Source: a virus. From it: 57,860 bases of DNA. The notes under the pieces were generated by a model that had not been told where the DNA came from, made no database searches, and saw only the letters and a program-made list of their open reading frames with translations. The stretch is from positions 1-57,860 of IMG/VR virus record IMGVR_UViG_3300028920_002366, one strand, 5' to 3'. This document shows positions 1 through 8,098 of this stretch, piece by piece. Position 1 is the stretch's first letter. Every line of letters begins with the position of its first letter. Both the position numbers and the translations under genes were made by a program.

Positions 1-43
1 TTAATCTCAATTGTTCTTTTTTTTGTTTAGATATTTTCTTCAT
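1..43 (-). pseudogene. HNH endonuclease, 5' end of a second copy (cut by window edge)
   Basis: Read on the minus strand from 43, the sequence starts MKKISKQKK, identical to the complete HNH gene at 12843-13280. One T is missing from the homopolymer (8 instead of 9). This puts the reading out of frame after residue 9 (E-Q-L-R instead of R-T-I-E). Either this copy is frameshifted or the base was miscalled in a homopolymer. The rest of the gene lies outside the window. Confidence 0.6.
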
Positions 44-78
44 AAGTAATTGGTTTAATTAAAAATAAGAAATAAGTG

Positions 79-107
79 TTGAAAGTTTCGTAAAAAAGTG
101 TTACAAT
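79..107 (+). promoter_or_regulatory. Sigma70-type promoter with extended -10, copy 1
   Basis: TTGAAA at 79-84, a 17-bp spacer, and TACAAT at 102-107 preceded by TGT (extended -10). A second TATAAT lies at 108-113. It drives the gene starting at 146, whose RBS is AAGGAG. The identical promoter stands at 13316-13344. Confidence 0.75.
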
Positions 108-145
108 TATAATATAAGATAAAACACGCAAAAAAGGAGAAAAAA

Positions 146-1444
146 ATGAAAACACTCGAACAAGAACTCAAAGAAATGCAAACACTATATCGCACAGACG
201 GAACAACAATAGATAGCTCTAACAAGTTGTCACTCACAGAGTTAGTATTGAAGAACAAAGATAATCTTTCGGAAGCCAATCTCCGAAAAGCCAATATCAG
301 TTGCGTTGATCTCAGTAGCGTTGATCTTAGTTTCGCCGATCTACGGGAAGCCAATCTCCGAAAAGCCAATCTCCGAAAAGCCAATCTCAGTTACGCCAAT
401 CTCCGGGGAGCCGATTTCCGGGAAGCAAATCTCCGAAAAGCCAATCTCAATTACGCCAATCTCCGGGGAGCCGATTTCCGGGAAGCAAATCTCCGGGGAG
501 CCGATTTCCGGGAAGCAGATCTCAGTTTCGCCAATCTCCGGAAATTCGATCTCAGTTTCACAGATCTCAGTTACGCCAATCTCCGGGGAGCCGATCTACG
601 GGAAGCCAATCTCCGAAAAGCCAATCTCCGAAAAGCCAATCTCCGAAAAGCCAATCTCAGTTACGCCAATCTCCGGGGAGCTGATTTCCGGGAAGCAAAT
701 CTCCAGGGAGCCGATTTCCGGGAAGCCAATCTCAGTTTCGCCAATCTCCGGAAATTCGATCTCAGTTTCACAGATCTCAGTTTCGCCGATCTCCGGGAAG
801 CAGATCTCCAGAAAGCCGATCTCCGAGAAGCCAATCTTCGAAAAGCAAATCTCAGTTTAGCCGATCTCAGTTACGCCAATCTCCGGAAATCCAATCTCAG
901 TTTCGCTGATCTCCGGGAAGCCGATCTCCGGGAAGCAGATCTCCAGAAAGCCGATCTCCGAGAAGCCAATCTTCGAAAAGCAAATCTCAGTTTCGCCGAT
1001 CTCAGTTTCACAGATCTCAGTAGCGTTGATCTCAGTTTCGCCAATCTCAGTTTCGCTGATCTCCGGAAAGCCGATCTCAGGAAAGTCAATCTCCAGGGAG
1101 CCGATCTCCGAGAAGTCGATTTCCGCTGGTCGATAATCGATGATGCAGATCTCCGCAACGCGAAATATGACTACAAAACCCTGATGCTTCAAGTTAATTG
1201 GGGAGAACTTTCTGACAAACTCACACTTGAACTCATGCGCCAGGACACGCAGCTAATCGGTGAGGATCTGATAACAGCCTGGGCTAATGGCGGCGAATGT
1301 CCTTACGAAGTTTTGAATAGGGATCGAGATTACAAATTCAATGTAAAAAAACACCTCTGGAAACCAGGAAAGCCGAAGTACAGAAAAGATCAGATGTGGG
1401 ATCTTTTTGAGGCGCTTTGTAAGGAAAAAGGAGTGAAGATCTGA
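146..1444 (+). CDS. Pentapeptide-repeat protein, cassette 1 (chimeric N-terminus)
   Basis: 432 residues. Residues 1-13 (MKTLEQELKEMQT) are identical to the start of the coiled-coil gene at 13383. They run straight into the family N-terminus LYRTDGTTIDSSNKLSLTEL. A long array of A(D/N)L-x-x pentapeptides follows (about residues 40-330), then the shared C-terminal domain (LRNAKYDYKTLMLQVNW ... MRQD ... NGGECPY ... LWKPGKPKY). Pentapeptide arrays fold as right-handed quadrilateral beta-helices; some (Qnr, MfpA) mimic DNA and bind gyrase, but nothing here shows that role. An internal ATG at 177 restores the normal family start (MQTLYRTDG), so the first 10 residues may be dispensable. The TGA overlaps the ATG of a recT-head remnant. 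It has its own promoter at 79-107. Confidence 0.9.
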   Translation: MKTLEQELKEMQTLYRTDGTTIDSSNKLSLTELVLKNKDNLSEANLRKANISCVDLSSVDLSFADLREANLRKANLRKANLSYANLRGADFREANLRKANLNYANLRGADFREANLRGADFREADLSFANLRKFDLSFTDLSYANLRGADLREANLRKANLRKANLRKANLSYANLRGADFREANLQGADFREANLSFANLRKFDLSFTDLSFADLREADLQKADLREANLRKANLSLADLSYANLRKSNLSFADLREADLREADLQKADLREANLRKANLSFADLSFTDLSSVDLSFANLSFADLRKADLRKVNLQGADLREVDFRWSIIDDADLRNAKYDYKTLMLQVNWGELSDKLTLELMRQDTQLIGEDLITAWANGGECPYEVLNRDRDYKFNVKKHLWKPGKPKYRKDQMWDLFEALCKEKGVKI

Positions 1445-1494
1445 TGTTAAGCAAAACAGCAAAAATTATTAACATTGTAACACAAAGGAGTTGA
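1444..1494 (+). pseudogene. Remnant of the recT 5' end (16 codons)
   Basis: ATG at 1444 overlaps the preceding TGA and opens a 16-residue frame (MLSKTAKIINIVTQRS). This is the start of recT at 2180 (MSSKTEKIIQELENNSIVTQ) with an 18-nt internal deletion. The end of the frame, AAAGGAG then TGA, also forms the RBS of the next cassette (ATG 1497). The same remnant stands at 57297-57347. It is too short to be functional; it may serve for translational coupling. Confidence 0.75.
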
Positions 1495-1496
1495 AA

Positions 1497-2180
1497 ATGC
1501 CAACACTATATCGCACAGACGGAATAATAATAAATAGATCTAACAAGTTGTAACTCACAGAGTTAGTAAGGAAGAACAAGGATAAACTTTTGGAAGCCGA
1601 TCTCAAAAAAGCTAATCTTTGGGGAGTTAATCTCCTGGGAGCCAATCTCCGAAAAGCCAATATCAGTTACGCCAATCTCAGATTCGCCGATCTCCGTTAC
1701 GCCAATCTCCAGGGATCCGATCTCAGTTTCGCCAATCTCCGAAAAGCCAATCTCAGTTTCGCCGATCTCAGTTACGCCAATCTCCAGAAAGCAGATCTCC
1801 AGAAAGCCAATCTCCGGGAAGCCAATCTCCGGGAAGCCGATCTCCGAGAAGCCGATCTAAACTGGACGATAATAGCAGGAACCGACCTTCGAGGAGCGAA
1901 ATACGACTACAAAACTCTCATGCTTCAAGTTGATTGGGGAGAACTTTCCGACGAACTCACACTCGAACTCATGCGCCAGGACACGCAGCTAATCGGTGAG
2001 GATCTGATAACAGCCTGGGCTAATGGCGGCGAATGTCCTTACGAAGTTTTGAATAGGGATCGAGATTACAAATTCAATGTAAAAAAACACCTCTGGAAAC
2101 CAGGAAAACCGAAGTACAGAAAAGATCAGATGTGGGATCTTTTTGAGGCGCTTTGTGAGGAGAAAGGGGTGGTGATATAA
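1497..2180 (+). pseudogene. Pentapeptide-repeat cassette 2, broken by an early stop
   Basis: The normal family start (MPTLYRTDG) at ATG 1497 has a good RBS. Codon 19 is TAA (1551-1553) where the other members have TCA (Ser), a single C-to-A change. The rest of the frame is open to 2180: repeats to about 1860, then an intact C-terminal domain. Translation could restart at TTG 1590 (196 residues), but no RBS is visible there. The last bases GGAG..GGGGTG serve as RBS for recT, whose ATG overlaps the stop. Confidence 0.8.
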
Positions 2181-2968
2181 TGTCAAGCAAAACAGAAAAA
2201 ATTATACAAGAGCTTGAAAATAATAGCATTGTAACACAAAATTCACAACTGTCTTTTGCCGATTATATTGAACAAAACAAAGACGAATTTGCAAAAGTTA
2301 TTCCTTCTAATATGAAACTTGACAAAATACTAAGGCTTGGTATAGCAGCTTACAAAAGGAAACCTCAATTAATGGCTTGTACTCAGGATTCTGTGGCTAT
2401 GGCTATTATGGAAGCTACATCACTAGGTCTTGAGATAGATACTCCAATGCACCAGTGTACTATAGTTCCAGTCAATGATTACAAAAACAAATGCAAATCA
2501 GCAGAGTTATGGATCGAATACGAAGGGTATGTAGCTCTTATGTATCGGCACCAGAAAGTAATATCTATATTTGCCAGTGAGGTATATATGGATGATGAGT
2601 TTGATTTTCAGTATGGGACTGATAGTTTTCTTAAGCACAAACCAAACGGAAATAGTATAAGTGAAAAAATATCCTTTTTTTACTGTTGTGTCAAGCTTGT
2701 AGGTGGTCATATTTTTAGGGTTATGACAAAAAAACAAGTTGATAATGTTCGTGATAGCTATTCAAAAGCTTATAACTATAATCAATCAGACAAGAATACT
2801 CCGTGGAATCAGGATTATATAGCTATGGGAAAAAAAACTGTAATAAGGGCAATAAATAAATTTGTACCGAAAACAACAGAAGTTTCAATGGCTTATGATA
2901 CTGATATTGCTTCAGTTTGGGTAAAAGGGGAAGAAAAACATAAAAATATTATTAAAGGAGAAAGTTAA
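2180..2968 (+). CDS. recT: RecT-family single-strand annealing protein
   Basis: 262 residues. RecT proteins coat single-stranded DNA and anneal it to complementary strands; they work with a 5'-3' exonuclease, here probably the YqaJ-type enzyme at 11004. Family features are the N-terminal stretch LDKILRLGIAAYKRKPQL, then QDSVAMAIMEATSLGLEID (about residues 72-90), then ELWIEYEGYVALMYR and the Asp-rich core EVYMDDEFDFQYG. Length fits the family (250-300). The start overlaps the cassette 2 stop, and the TAA is followed at once by the ATG of cassette 3, so recT sits between two pentapeptide genes in one transcription unit. Confidence 0.9.
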   Translation: MSSKTEKIIQELENNSIVTQNSQLSFADYIEQNKDEFAKVIPSNMKLDKILRLGIAAYKRKPQLMACTQDSVAMAIMEATSLGLEIDTPMHQCTIVPVNDYKNKCKSAELWIEYEGYVALMYRHQKVISIFASEVYMDDEFDFQYGTDSFLKHKPNGNSISEKISFFYCCVKLVGGHIFRVMTKKQVDNVRDSYSKAYNYNQSDKNTPWNQDYIAMGKKTVIRAINKFVPKTTEVSMAYDTDIASVWVKGEEKHKNIIKGES

Positions 2969-3541
2969 ATGCAAATATTATATCGCACAAACGGAATAAT
3001 AATCGATAGCTCTAACGAACTGTCAATTAAGGAGTTAGTTATAAAAAACAAACATAACCTTTTGGATGCCGATCTCAAAAAAGCCGATCTTCGAGAAATC
3101 AATTTGCAAGGAGGCGATCTCCGGGAAGCCAATCTCAGTTTCGCTGATCTCCGGGAAGCCGATCTCTGGAACATAGATTTCCAGGATGCTAATCTCCGGG
3201 AGGCAGATCTCCGGAAAGCATTACTTGAGGATGTTAATTTTCAAGGTACAGATCTCCGAGAAGCAAATCTACAGGATGCTAATCTCAAAGGAACCTATCT
3301 CAAGGAAACAGACCTCAGAGGAGCAAAATACGATTACAAAAAACTCATGTTTCAAGTGGATTGGGATGAACTTTCCGAAGGCCTCACCCTCGAACTCATG
3401 CGCCAGGATGCTGATTTGAGTGGAAAACTAAGTTTTAGATATAAAAGATTATGGAAACCCGGAAAACCAAAATACGGAAAAGATCAGATGTGGGATCTTT
3501 TTAAGGCGCTTTGTGAGGAGAAGGGGGTGAAAATAAAATGA
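2969..3541 (+). CDS. Pentapeptide-repeat protein, cassette 3 (short)
   Basis: 190 residues, the shortest intact member. It has the family N-terminus (MQILYRTNGIIIDSSNELS), about 20 pentapeptides (residues 35-118), and a shortened C-terminal domain that keeps AKYDYKKLMFQVDWDELS and MRQD but lacks the NGGECPY section. RBS AAAGGAG lies in the end of recT. A stretch near 3207-3260 (RKALLEDVNFQGTDLR) recurs in cassette 8 at about 57650-57700. The stop overlaps the next start as ATGA. Confidence 0.9.
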   Translation: MQILYRTNGIIIDSSNELSIKELVIKNKHNLLDADLKKADLREINLQGGDLREANLSFADLREADLWNIDFQDANLREADLRKALLEDVNFQGTDLREANLQDANLKGTYLKETDLRGAKYDYKKLMFQVDWDELSEGLTLELMRQDADLSGKLSFRYKRLWKPGKPKYGKDQMWDLFKALCEEKGVKIK

Positions 3542-4092
3542 TTAAAAAAAATAAAAACTATATGATTGATATAAAAGTACTTAATGATAGTGGTTATAAC
3601 GAAGCAATGTTAGGAATATCGCTAAACAAGAAAAAAAATATTGACACGGCAAAAAAAGTATCGTATAATTTGTATAACAAAGATTTTGGACATAATAAGT
3701 TTCTTGAGCATATGTACCTTTGGTTGTTGGTGAAAGCCCCAAGGTATTGGTGGCAAGAGGCTGATACTTATAGGTTGTCGTCAAAAAATAGCGAATCAAC
3801 AATGCACACTATTTTGAAAAGAAAACTAACTTTTGCAGATTTCGAACCTGATGGAGTTTCAGAAAGAAAACTAAAAGAACTTAATCAATATGTAAAAAAC
3901 AAAAATTTTTTAATTCTTAAAAAAAGATTAAATGAATCTTTTTTGCAGCAAAGAATGTGGGTAATAAGCTATAAAACTATGAGAAATATAATAATACAAA
4001 GATATAATCATAGGTTACCACACTGGAAAGATTTTTGTGACAAAATAGTAAATAATTGTAAAAATCCAAGCTATCTCAACATAAAACAATAA
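3538..4092 (+). CDS. Conserved phage protein, ThyX-like motif region
   Basis: 184 residues. The central region reads NKFLEHMYLWLLVKAPRYWWQEADTYR, then a Ser-rich SESTMHT. I recall this pattern (W-W-x-E-x-D-T-Y ... S-TMH) from phage and Firmicute proteins loosely compared with flavin-dependent thymidylate synthase ThyX. The canonical ThyX RHR-x7-S motif is not present, so activity is doubtful. The start overlaps cassette 3 (ATGA), and a small-gene pair leads on to terS. Function unknown; a nucleotide-metabolism role is a guess. Confidence 0.55.
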   Translation: MIKKNKNYMIDIKVLNDSGYNEAMLGISLNKKKNIDTAKKVSYNLYNKDFGHNKFLEHMYLWLLVKAPRYWWQEADTYRLSSKNSESTMHTILKRKLTFADFEPDGVSERKLKELNQYVKNKNFLILKKRLNESFLQQRMWVISYKTMRNIIIQRYNHRLPHWKDFCDKIVNNCKNPSYLNIKQ

Positions 4093-4101
4093 GGAGGAAT
4101 T

Positions 4102-4233
4102 ATGTATAGAATATTAATCGATAATAGGTATTATTTTGGAAATATTTTTTGGAAAGAAGAAGATGTTAAAAAAATATTTCCAAAATTACAAAATCTTGGA
4201 ATAAGTTTTTGTATTGAAAGGATAAATAAATGA
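4102..4233 (+). CDS. Small hypothetical protein (43 aa)
   Basis: ATG 4102 follows a perfect AAGGAGGA RBS at 4091-4098. It encodes an aromatic- and Lys-rich 43-residue protein (MYRILIDNRYYFGNIFWKEE). No family recognised. Its TGA overlaps the next start. Confidence 0.6.
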   Translation: MYRILIDNRYYFGNIFWKEEDVKKIFPKLQNLGISFCIERINK

Positions 4234-4406
4234 TGGATAAAGAATTAGAAAAAAAAGAAGTTGATGGCTATAAAGAATTAGGCAAATCCTTTATAGATTT
4301 AGGCAATGTCCTTTTAAAGGAAGATTTCACGGTGGATGAACTAAGAAGAGCCGCATCAAACTGTAATATGTCTGTTAATTTAGTTTTAAGTTTCGCAAAA
4401 AAATAG
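4230..4406 (+). CDS. Small hypothetical protein (58 aa)
   Basis: Two adjacent ATGs (4230, 4233) overlap the stop of the preceding gene, suggesting translational coupling. The protein is acidic and mostly helical (MMDKELEKKEVDGYKELGKS ... DELRRAASNCNMS). No family recognised. Its final codons lie in a short direct repeat (TTTCGCAAAAAAATA at 4391 and near 4410). Confidence 0.5.
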   Translation: MMDKELEKKEVDGYKELGKSFIDLGNVLLKEDFTVDELRRAASNCNMSVNLVLSFAKK

Positions 4407-4439
4407 TCTTTTCGCAAAAAAATACTTATATTATAATAT

Positions 4440-4946
4440 ATGAAAAAAATAAATTACAACAAAGTCGAATGGTATTATAATATTGGTCTTTCCACTACAG
4501 AGGTTATTAAGCTTTTGGGTATTAGTCTTTGTGCTTTTCGGCAAAGAATTAGAAACAAATATAATGTATCAATTGAAGATTATATTAAAAGCATTAATAG
4601 CGATAAAAAAGATGGAAGACCTAAAATAGAGATTGACTATGATCAAGTTAAAAGATTATGCCAAATTTTTTGTACACAGGAAGAAATTTGCAATTTTTTT
4701 GGAATTTCAGTAGATACTATAGAGAGAAGGTTTCAGGAAAGATATGGCAAAACTTTCCAAGAAAAATACAAACAATTTTCTGTTGACGGAAAGATATCAC
4801 TAAGAAGAAAACAGTTCAAAAGATGCGAAGAGGGTAGTGATACTATGCTTGTATGGATGGGCAAAAATCACCTTGGACAAAAAGACAAAAATGAACAAGA
4901 AATACTTGATCATGAAATTAAAATAACATACGAAGAAGATAATTAA
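4440..4946 (+). CDS. terS: Terminase small subunit (HTH DNA-binding)
   Basis: 168 residues. Small terminase subunits recognise the packaging site and feed DNA to the large subunit. Two predicted helix-turn-helix units are visible: residues 1-45 (NKVEWYYNIGLSTTEVIKLLGI) and 65-105 (DQVKRLCQIFCTQEEICNFFGISVDTIERR). A conserved segment KISLRRKQF ... SDTMLVWMGKNHLGQKDK is typical of TerS beside this kind of TerL. There is no RBS before ATG 4440. A TATATTATAAT box lies 2-8 nt upstream, so the mRNA may be nearly leaderless. Confidence 0.8.
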   Translation: MKKINYNKVEWYYNIGLSTTEVIKLLGISLCAFRQRIRNKYNVSIEDYIKSINSDKKDGRPKIEIDYDQVKRLCQIFCTQEEICNFFGISVDTIERRFQERYGKTFQEKYKQFSVDGKISLRRKQFKRCEEGSDTMLVWMGKNHLGQKDKNEQEILDHEIKITYEEDN

Positions 4947-4982
4947 TATACCTTCCTTTTTGAGTGTTTTTCGTATTATTGG

Positions 4983-5010
4983 AATAGCCTGTGTAATGCG
5001 GGCTATTTTT
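4983..5010 (+). terminator. Rho-independent terminator after terS
   Basis: AATAGCC (4983-4989) pairs with GGCTATT (5001-5007) around an 11-nt loop and runs into T's, then ATTTT. It separates terS from terL, so part of the terL message must come from read-through or from a promoter I do not see. Confidence 0.65.
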
Positions 5011-5028
5011 ATTTTCGAAAGGTTACAA

Positions 5029-5097
5029 ATGTGGCAAAAACAAATAAAAGAAGATTTTTATTTGTTTAAAAAAGAATTTCGGTGGATTACAAGATAA
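5029..5097 (+). CDS. Possible leader peptide overlapping terL start (22 aa)
   Basis: ATG 5029 is preceded by an AAAGG-like RBS and opens 22 codons (MWQKQIKEDFYLFKKEFRWI) ending at 5097, past the terL GTG at 5082 in another frame. Translation could unmask or couple the terL start, which itself has no good RBS. It may equally be chance. Confidence 0.25.
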   Translation: MWQKQIKEDFYLFKKEFRWITR

Positions 5098-6407
5098 AAA
5101 TTAAAAGACTTCCTCACCAAAAAGAGTTTATGTCGTCAAAAGCTCTTACAAAAGCTCTTGTAACAGGCTATGGTGGAGGAAAAACATTTTGTATGGTTCA
5201 AGAGGGAATTAAGCACAGCTTCTTAGATCCAGGGATTCCTCACATGCTTGTGTCTCCAACGTATCCTATGGCTGAACAAACTATAATACCAACTATAATT
5301 GAAATATTAGAAGATTATTTTGAACCTTCTTTACAGGAGGGAAGGGATTATTTTTATAATCGCAGTAAACATAATTTTTACATCAAAAAATGGAATGGTA
5401 TAATCTGGGTAAGGAGTGCTGATAAACCTAGCTCGCTGAAAGGTCCAAACTTGGGGAGTTTTGGGATAGATGAACCTGGGCTTATCAAAGATAGTAATGT
5501 ATACAAAATAATGATATCCAGGAGAAGGCACCCAAGAGCAAAATATCCACAAGGATACCTATCAGGTACACCAGAAGGCCTAAATTGGTTTTTTGATCTC
5601 TGTGAAGGCGATAAAATACCTAAAGATTTTTGTCTTGTCAAAGGGAAAACAACAGATAATACACATTTGTCTATAGATTACATTAATGACCTATATGACC
5701 AATATGACGAGCAGTTGGTACAAGCGTATATAAATGGCGAGTTTGTCAACCTTGAGGGTGGTTCTGCTTATTATTCTTTTTCAAATAGTTTGTATCCAAA
5801 AGGTAATTTAATTGATGATTTTGAGATAAACCCTTCAAGACCTTTAGTTCTTGGTATGGATTTTAATTATAATCCAATGACACTTGTAATAGGCCAGGAG
5901 GTTATGGTTAACAAAGAGGTAAAATTTATTGTTTTTGACGAGTTGTTTCGAAAAAATTGTGACACAGATATGGCCATAGAACAAGTTTTGGAAAAATATG
6001 GGAAGTATAAGTTTAATGTCTATCCAGACATGAGTGCATATTCAGACAGTGCTCATGGAAGTGCTAAGTCTGATATAACACTTATAAAAAATACTTTCGA
6101 AAGATATAAAAAAAGACCAATAAACGATTATATAATTAAAGGCAAATCTGCAAACCCACCTCGGAAAGACCGCCTCAATTCTGTCAATACATTACTTAGA
6201 AATGCAAAAGGCGAAATAAAATTACTTATCCAGAAAAAATGTAAATTTTTGCTGGAAGACTTGAAAAAATGCCTAATGGAAGAGTATATTAATGGAAGAT
6301 ATGTTGATCCAGAAAGGGGTCATATTACTGATGCATTAGGATATGCTGTACACGCTAGATACCCAGTCAGAATAGACAGATATTACAATAATTTAATTAT
6401 TCATTAA
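5082..6407 (+). CDS. terL: Terminase large subunit (packaging ATPase/nuclease)
   Basis: 441 residues, typical length. TerL pumps DNA into the prohead and cuts it. The ATPase domain has a Walker A loop at residues 29-35 (GYGGGKT) and a Walker B-like GSFGIDEPGL near 126-135. The C-terminal RNase H-like nuclease has an acidic residue in LVLGMDFNYNP (about 257) and a second in NVYPDMSAYS (about 312), with ITDALGYA near the end. The start is GTG (GTGGATTAC). No better in-frame start exists, and the first residues IKRLPHQKEF suit the family. The portal gene follows 11 bp downstream. Confidence 0.9.
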   Translation: MDYKIKIKRLPHQKEFMSSKALTKALVTGYGGGKTFCMVQEGIKHSFLDPGIPHMLVSPTYPMAEQTIIPTIIEILEDYFEPSLQEGRDYFYNRSKHNFYIKKWNGIIWVRSADKPSSLKGPNLGSFGIDEPGLIKDSNVYKIMISRRRHPRAKYPQGYLSGTPEGLNWFFDLCEGDKIPKDFCLVKGKTTDNTHLSIDYINDLYDQYDEQLVQAYINGEFVNLEGGSAYYSFSNSLYPKGNLIDDFEINPSRPLVLGMDFNYNPMTLVIGQEVMVNKEVKFIVFDELFRKNCDTDMAIEQVLEKYGKYKFNVYPDMSAYSDSAHGSAKSDITLIKNTFERYKKRPINDYIIKGKSANPPRKDRLNSVNTLLRNAKGEIKLLIQKKCKFLLEDLKKCLMEEYINGRYVDPERGHITDALGYAVHARYPVRIDRYYNNLIIH

Positions 6408-6418
6408 AAGGATCTATT

Positions 6419-7882
6419 ATGGAAAATACAATCCCAATAAACGAAGAGATATCATCAAGGTTAGATACTTGGAATAGAATCGAAGCTCTTCTAACGCGAG
6501 ATGAAAATTATACCAAAAATAAACTATGTATACAGTTCCCAAACGAAAGCCAATCCGCTTACGAAGAACGAAAGAAATATTTTAATAGAACTTTTGTTAA
6601 CATAACTCAAGACCTTGTAAATGCCCCAGTTAATACTATATTTCGTCAAGGATTAAAAGATGAGTTTCGGCAAGATAATACTACATTGGAAAAATTTCAT
6701 AATAATGTTAATATTGGCGAAAATGAGATATCTCTTAGTGATTATATCCAAACTTATGTTGCTCCATCATTTAGGAGCTATGGTAATATTTGTTCACTTA
6801 TCGAGTTACCTGGAATTACGGTTAACAATAGACAGCAACAACAAGATCTAATTAAGCCGTATATTACAAATATAAAACTTCAAGATATTATCAATTGGCA
6901 GTATTATAATGATCAACTAATTTGGTTTGCTTACAAGGGCGCTTATTCAAAATTATGGCAGGACCCTATCAGTGAGCCTACCCCAGAGTCTCAGGGAGTT
7001 ACAATTTTGTGGACATTAGAAAAAGTATACATAATAGGTGATAATCAAAAAATAATTGACAGTTGGGATAATAAATATGGTATAATTCCAATTGTAATGA
7101 TGGGTACTTTTTATATTTCGCCTGAAAATCGTATTGGTAATGCTGCTATGTTTCAATCTTCACAGTCTATAGTAATAATGAATAACCTATTAAATCAAGG
7201 AGTATACGAGTTATTCAAACACGGAGGGTCATTATTACTTATGCACGAAGATTCTATGTTGGCCACAAACTTGACAACCGATAATGATGGTGAATCAAAA
7301 ATTAAAAGGCTTGATTATAATGGGATGCTTACAATGTCTGGAGAGGTGGAACCAAAATATTTAGTCAAAGAGCTAAAAACTGAAGATATTATGGAATGGG
7401 CAATGTATTACAAAAAAGAAGCTATAGAAAACGAAAGAGATCTTAGGAGTGTAGCAAATAAAGGGGTTAAAGGCAAAACAGTACAAGAGTCAGGGTTTGC
7501 TAAAGTAATTGACAGAGAGCCACTTGAAACAAACCTTATAGCTCTATCTAATAGTTGTGAGTTGTATACAAAAAAAATAAACAAAATTGTCAACACATTA
7601 ACAAATGAAAAAACAGAAAATATATTTGAATTCGATAAAGATTATGATATGAGAACCCTAAAACAAAAATACGAAGACATGCAGATAGCGATAAAAAACA
7701 GAGTAAACGATATTTCTCCTACTTTGTATAAAGAACTTTGGAAAAATATAGCACCAGAAAATGTTAAGGATCATGAAACACTTGATAAAATATTTGAAGA
7801 AATCGAAAGTTATAAAGATGATGATTTTGATGATGAAAATAATGAAATTATAGATCAATTTAATAATCTACAAAAAAAATAA
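6419..7882 (+). CDS. Portal protein
   Basis: 487 residues. The portal dodecamer forms the head vertex through which DNA passes. The assignment rests on position directly after terL, on length, and on the sequence YEERKKYFNRTFVNITQDLVNAPVNTIF with later helical segments (MEWAMYYKKEAIENERDLRS), which resemble portals of the DUF4055/SPP1-like type. The C-terminus is acidic (SYKDDDFDDENNE). RBS AAAGGA. Head genes do not follow directly; a 25-kb accessory island intervenes. Confidence 0.8.
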   Translation: MENTIPINEEISSRLDTWNRIEALLTRDENYTKNKLCIQFPNESQSAYEERKKYFNRTFVNITQDLVNAPVNTIFRQGLKDEFRQDNTTLEKFHNNVNIGENEISLSDYIQTYVAPSFRSYGNICSLIELPGITVNNRQQQQDLIKPYITNIKLQDIINWQYYNDQLIWFAYKGAYSKLWQDPISEPTPESQGVTILWTLEKVYIIGDNQKIIDSWDNKYGIIPIVMMGTFYISPENRIGNAAMFQSSQSIVIMNNLLNQGVYELFKHGGSLLLMHEDSMLATNLTTDNDGESKIKRLDYNGMLTMSGEVEPKYLVKELKTEDIMEWAMYYKKEAIENERDLRSVANKGVKGKTVQESGFAKVIDREPLETNLIALSNSCELYTKKINKIVNTLTNEKTENIFEFDKDYDMRTLKQKYEDMQIAIKNRVNDISPTLYKELWKNIAPENVKDHETLDKIFEEIESYKDDDFDDENNEIIDQFNNLQKK

Positions 7883-7883
7883 C

Positions 7884-7912
7884 TTGAAAGATGATAAAAA
7901 TGGTGATAAAAT
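7884..7912 (+). promoter_or_regulatory. Promoter with extended -10 abutting a start codon
   Basis: TTGAAA (7884-7889), a 17-bp spacer, and TAAAAT (7907-7912) preceded by TGA (extended -10). The next ATG is at 7919, so transcription should start at or next to the A of the ATG, giving a leaderless mRNA. This is the entry promoter of the glycosyltransferase island. Confidence 0.7.
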
Positions 7913-7918
7913 TAAGTA

Positions 7919-8098
7919 ATGAGAAAAAAGTACAAAAATTATAAAAAAGCAACTGAAGAAAGTTTGTCGAAAATATTAGAAGAGTATATTTCTGCGATGA
8001 ATACTAGAAAATTAGAAGGCATACCTTATGATAGTATTATTACGCAAATTATAAAAATACAGCATCAAATTATATATTTAAAAAAAGGAAAAAAATGA
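7919..8098 (+). CDS. Small helical protein, probably leaderless mRNA (59 aa)
   Basis: Lys-rich, mostly helical 59-residue protein (MRKKYKNYKKATEESLSKIL). There is no RBS, and the promoter -10 ends 6 nt before the ATG. The frame ends at TGA 8096-8098, overlapping the next gene's ATG (ATGA). Its 3' end carries the AAAAAAGGA RBS of the glycosyltransferase. No family recognised. Confidence 0.6.
   Translation: MRKKYKNYKKATEESLSKILEEYISAMNTRKLEGIPYDSIITQIIKIQHQIIYLKKGKK

Larger units (their letters stand above)
1..185. repeat. 185-bp direct repeat, copy 1 (HNH 5' end, promoter, MKTLEQ start)
   Basis: This stretch matches 13237-13422 almost base for base. It holds the first codons of a minus-strand HNH gene, the divergent intergenic region, a promoter, a strong RBS and the first 13 codons of a plus-strand gene. 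Differences seen by eye are A/G at position 3, 8 versus 9 T's in the homopolymer near 17-24, and a few changes near 51-62. Similarity ends at about 185, where copy 1 turns into a pentapeptide gene and copy 2 into a coiled-coil gene. Confidence 0.9.

Noticed and set aside
146-1100. CRISPR-like regular repeats
   Set aside because: Units are 15 nt with no spacers of constant length and encode pentapeptides; not CRISPR.
306-1192. Long open frames on both strands over the pentapeptide arrays (Ile/Pro/Ser- or Arg/Ser-rich products), also at 9103-9663, 12389-12611, 56591-57105
   Set aside because: The 15-nt repeat unit is a multiple of three, so absence of stops in one unit keeps all frames open. 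No RBS or family start; these are shadows.
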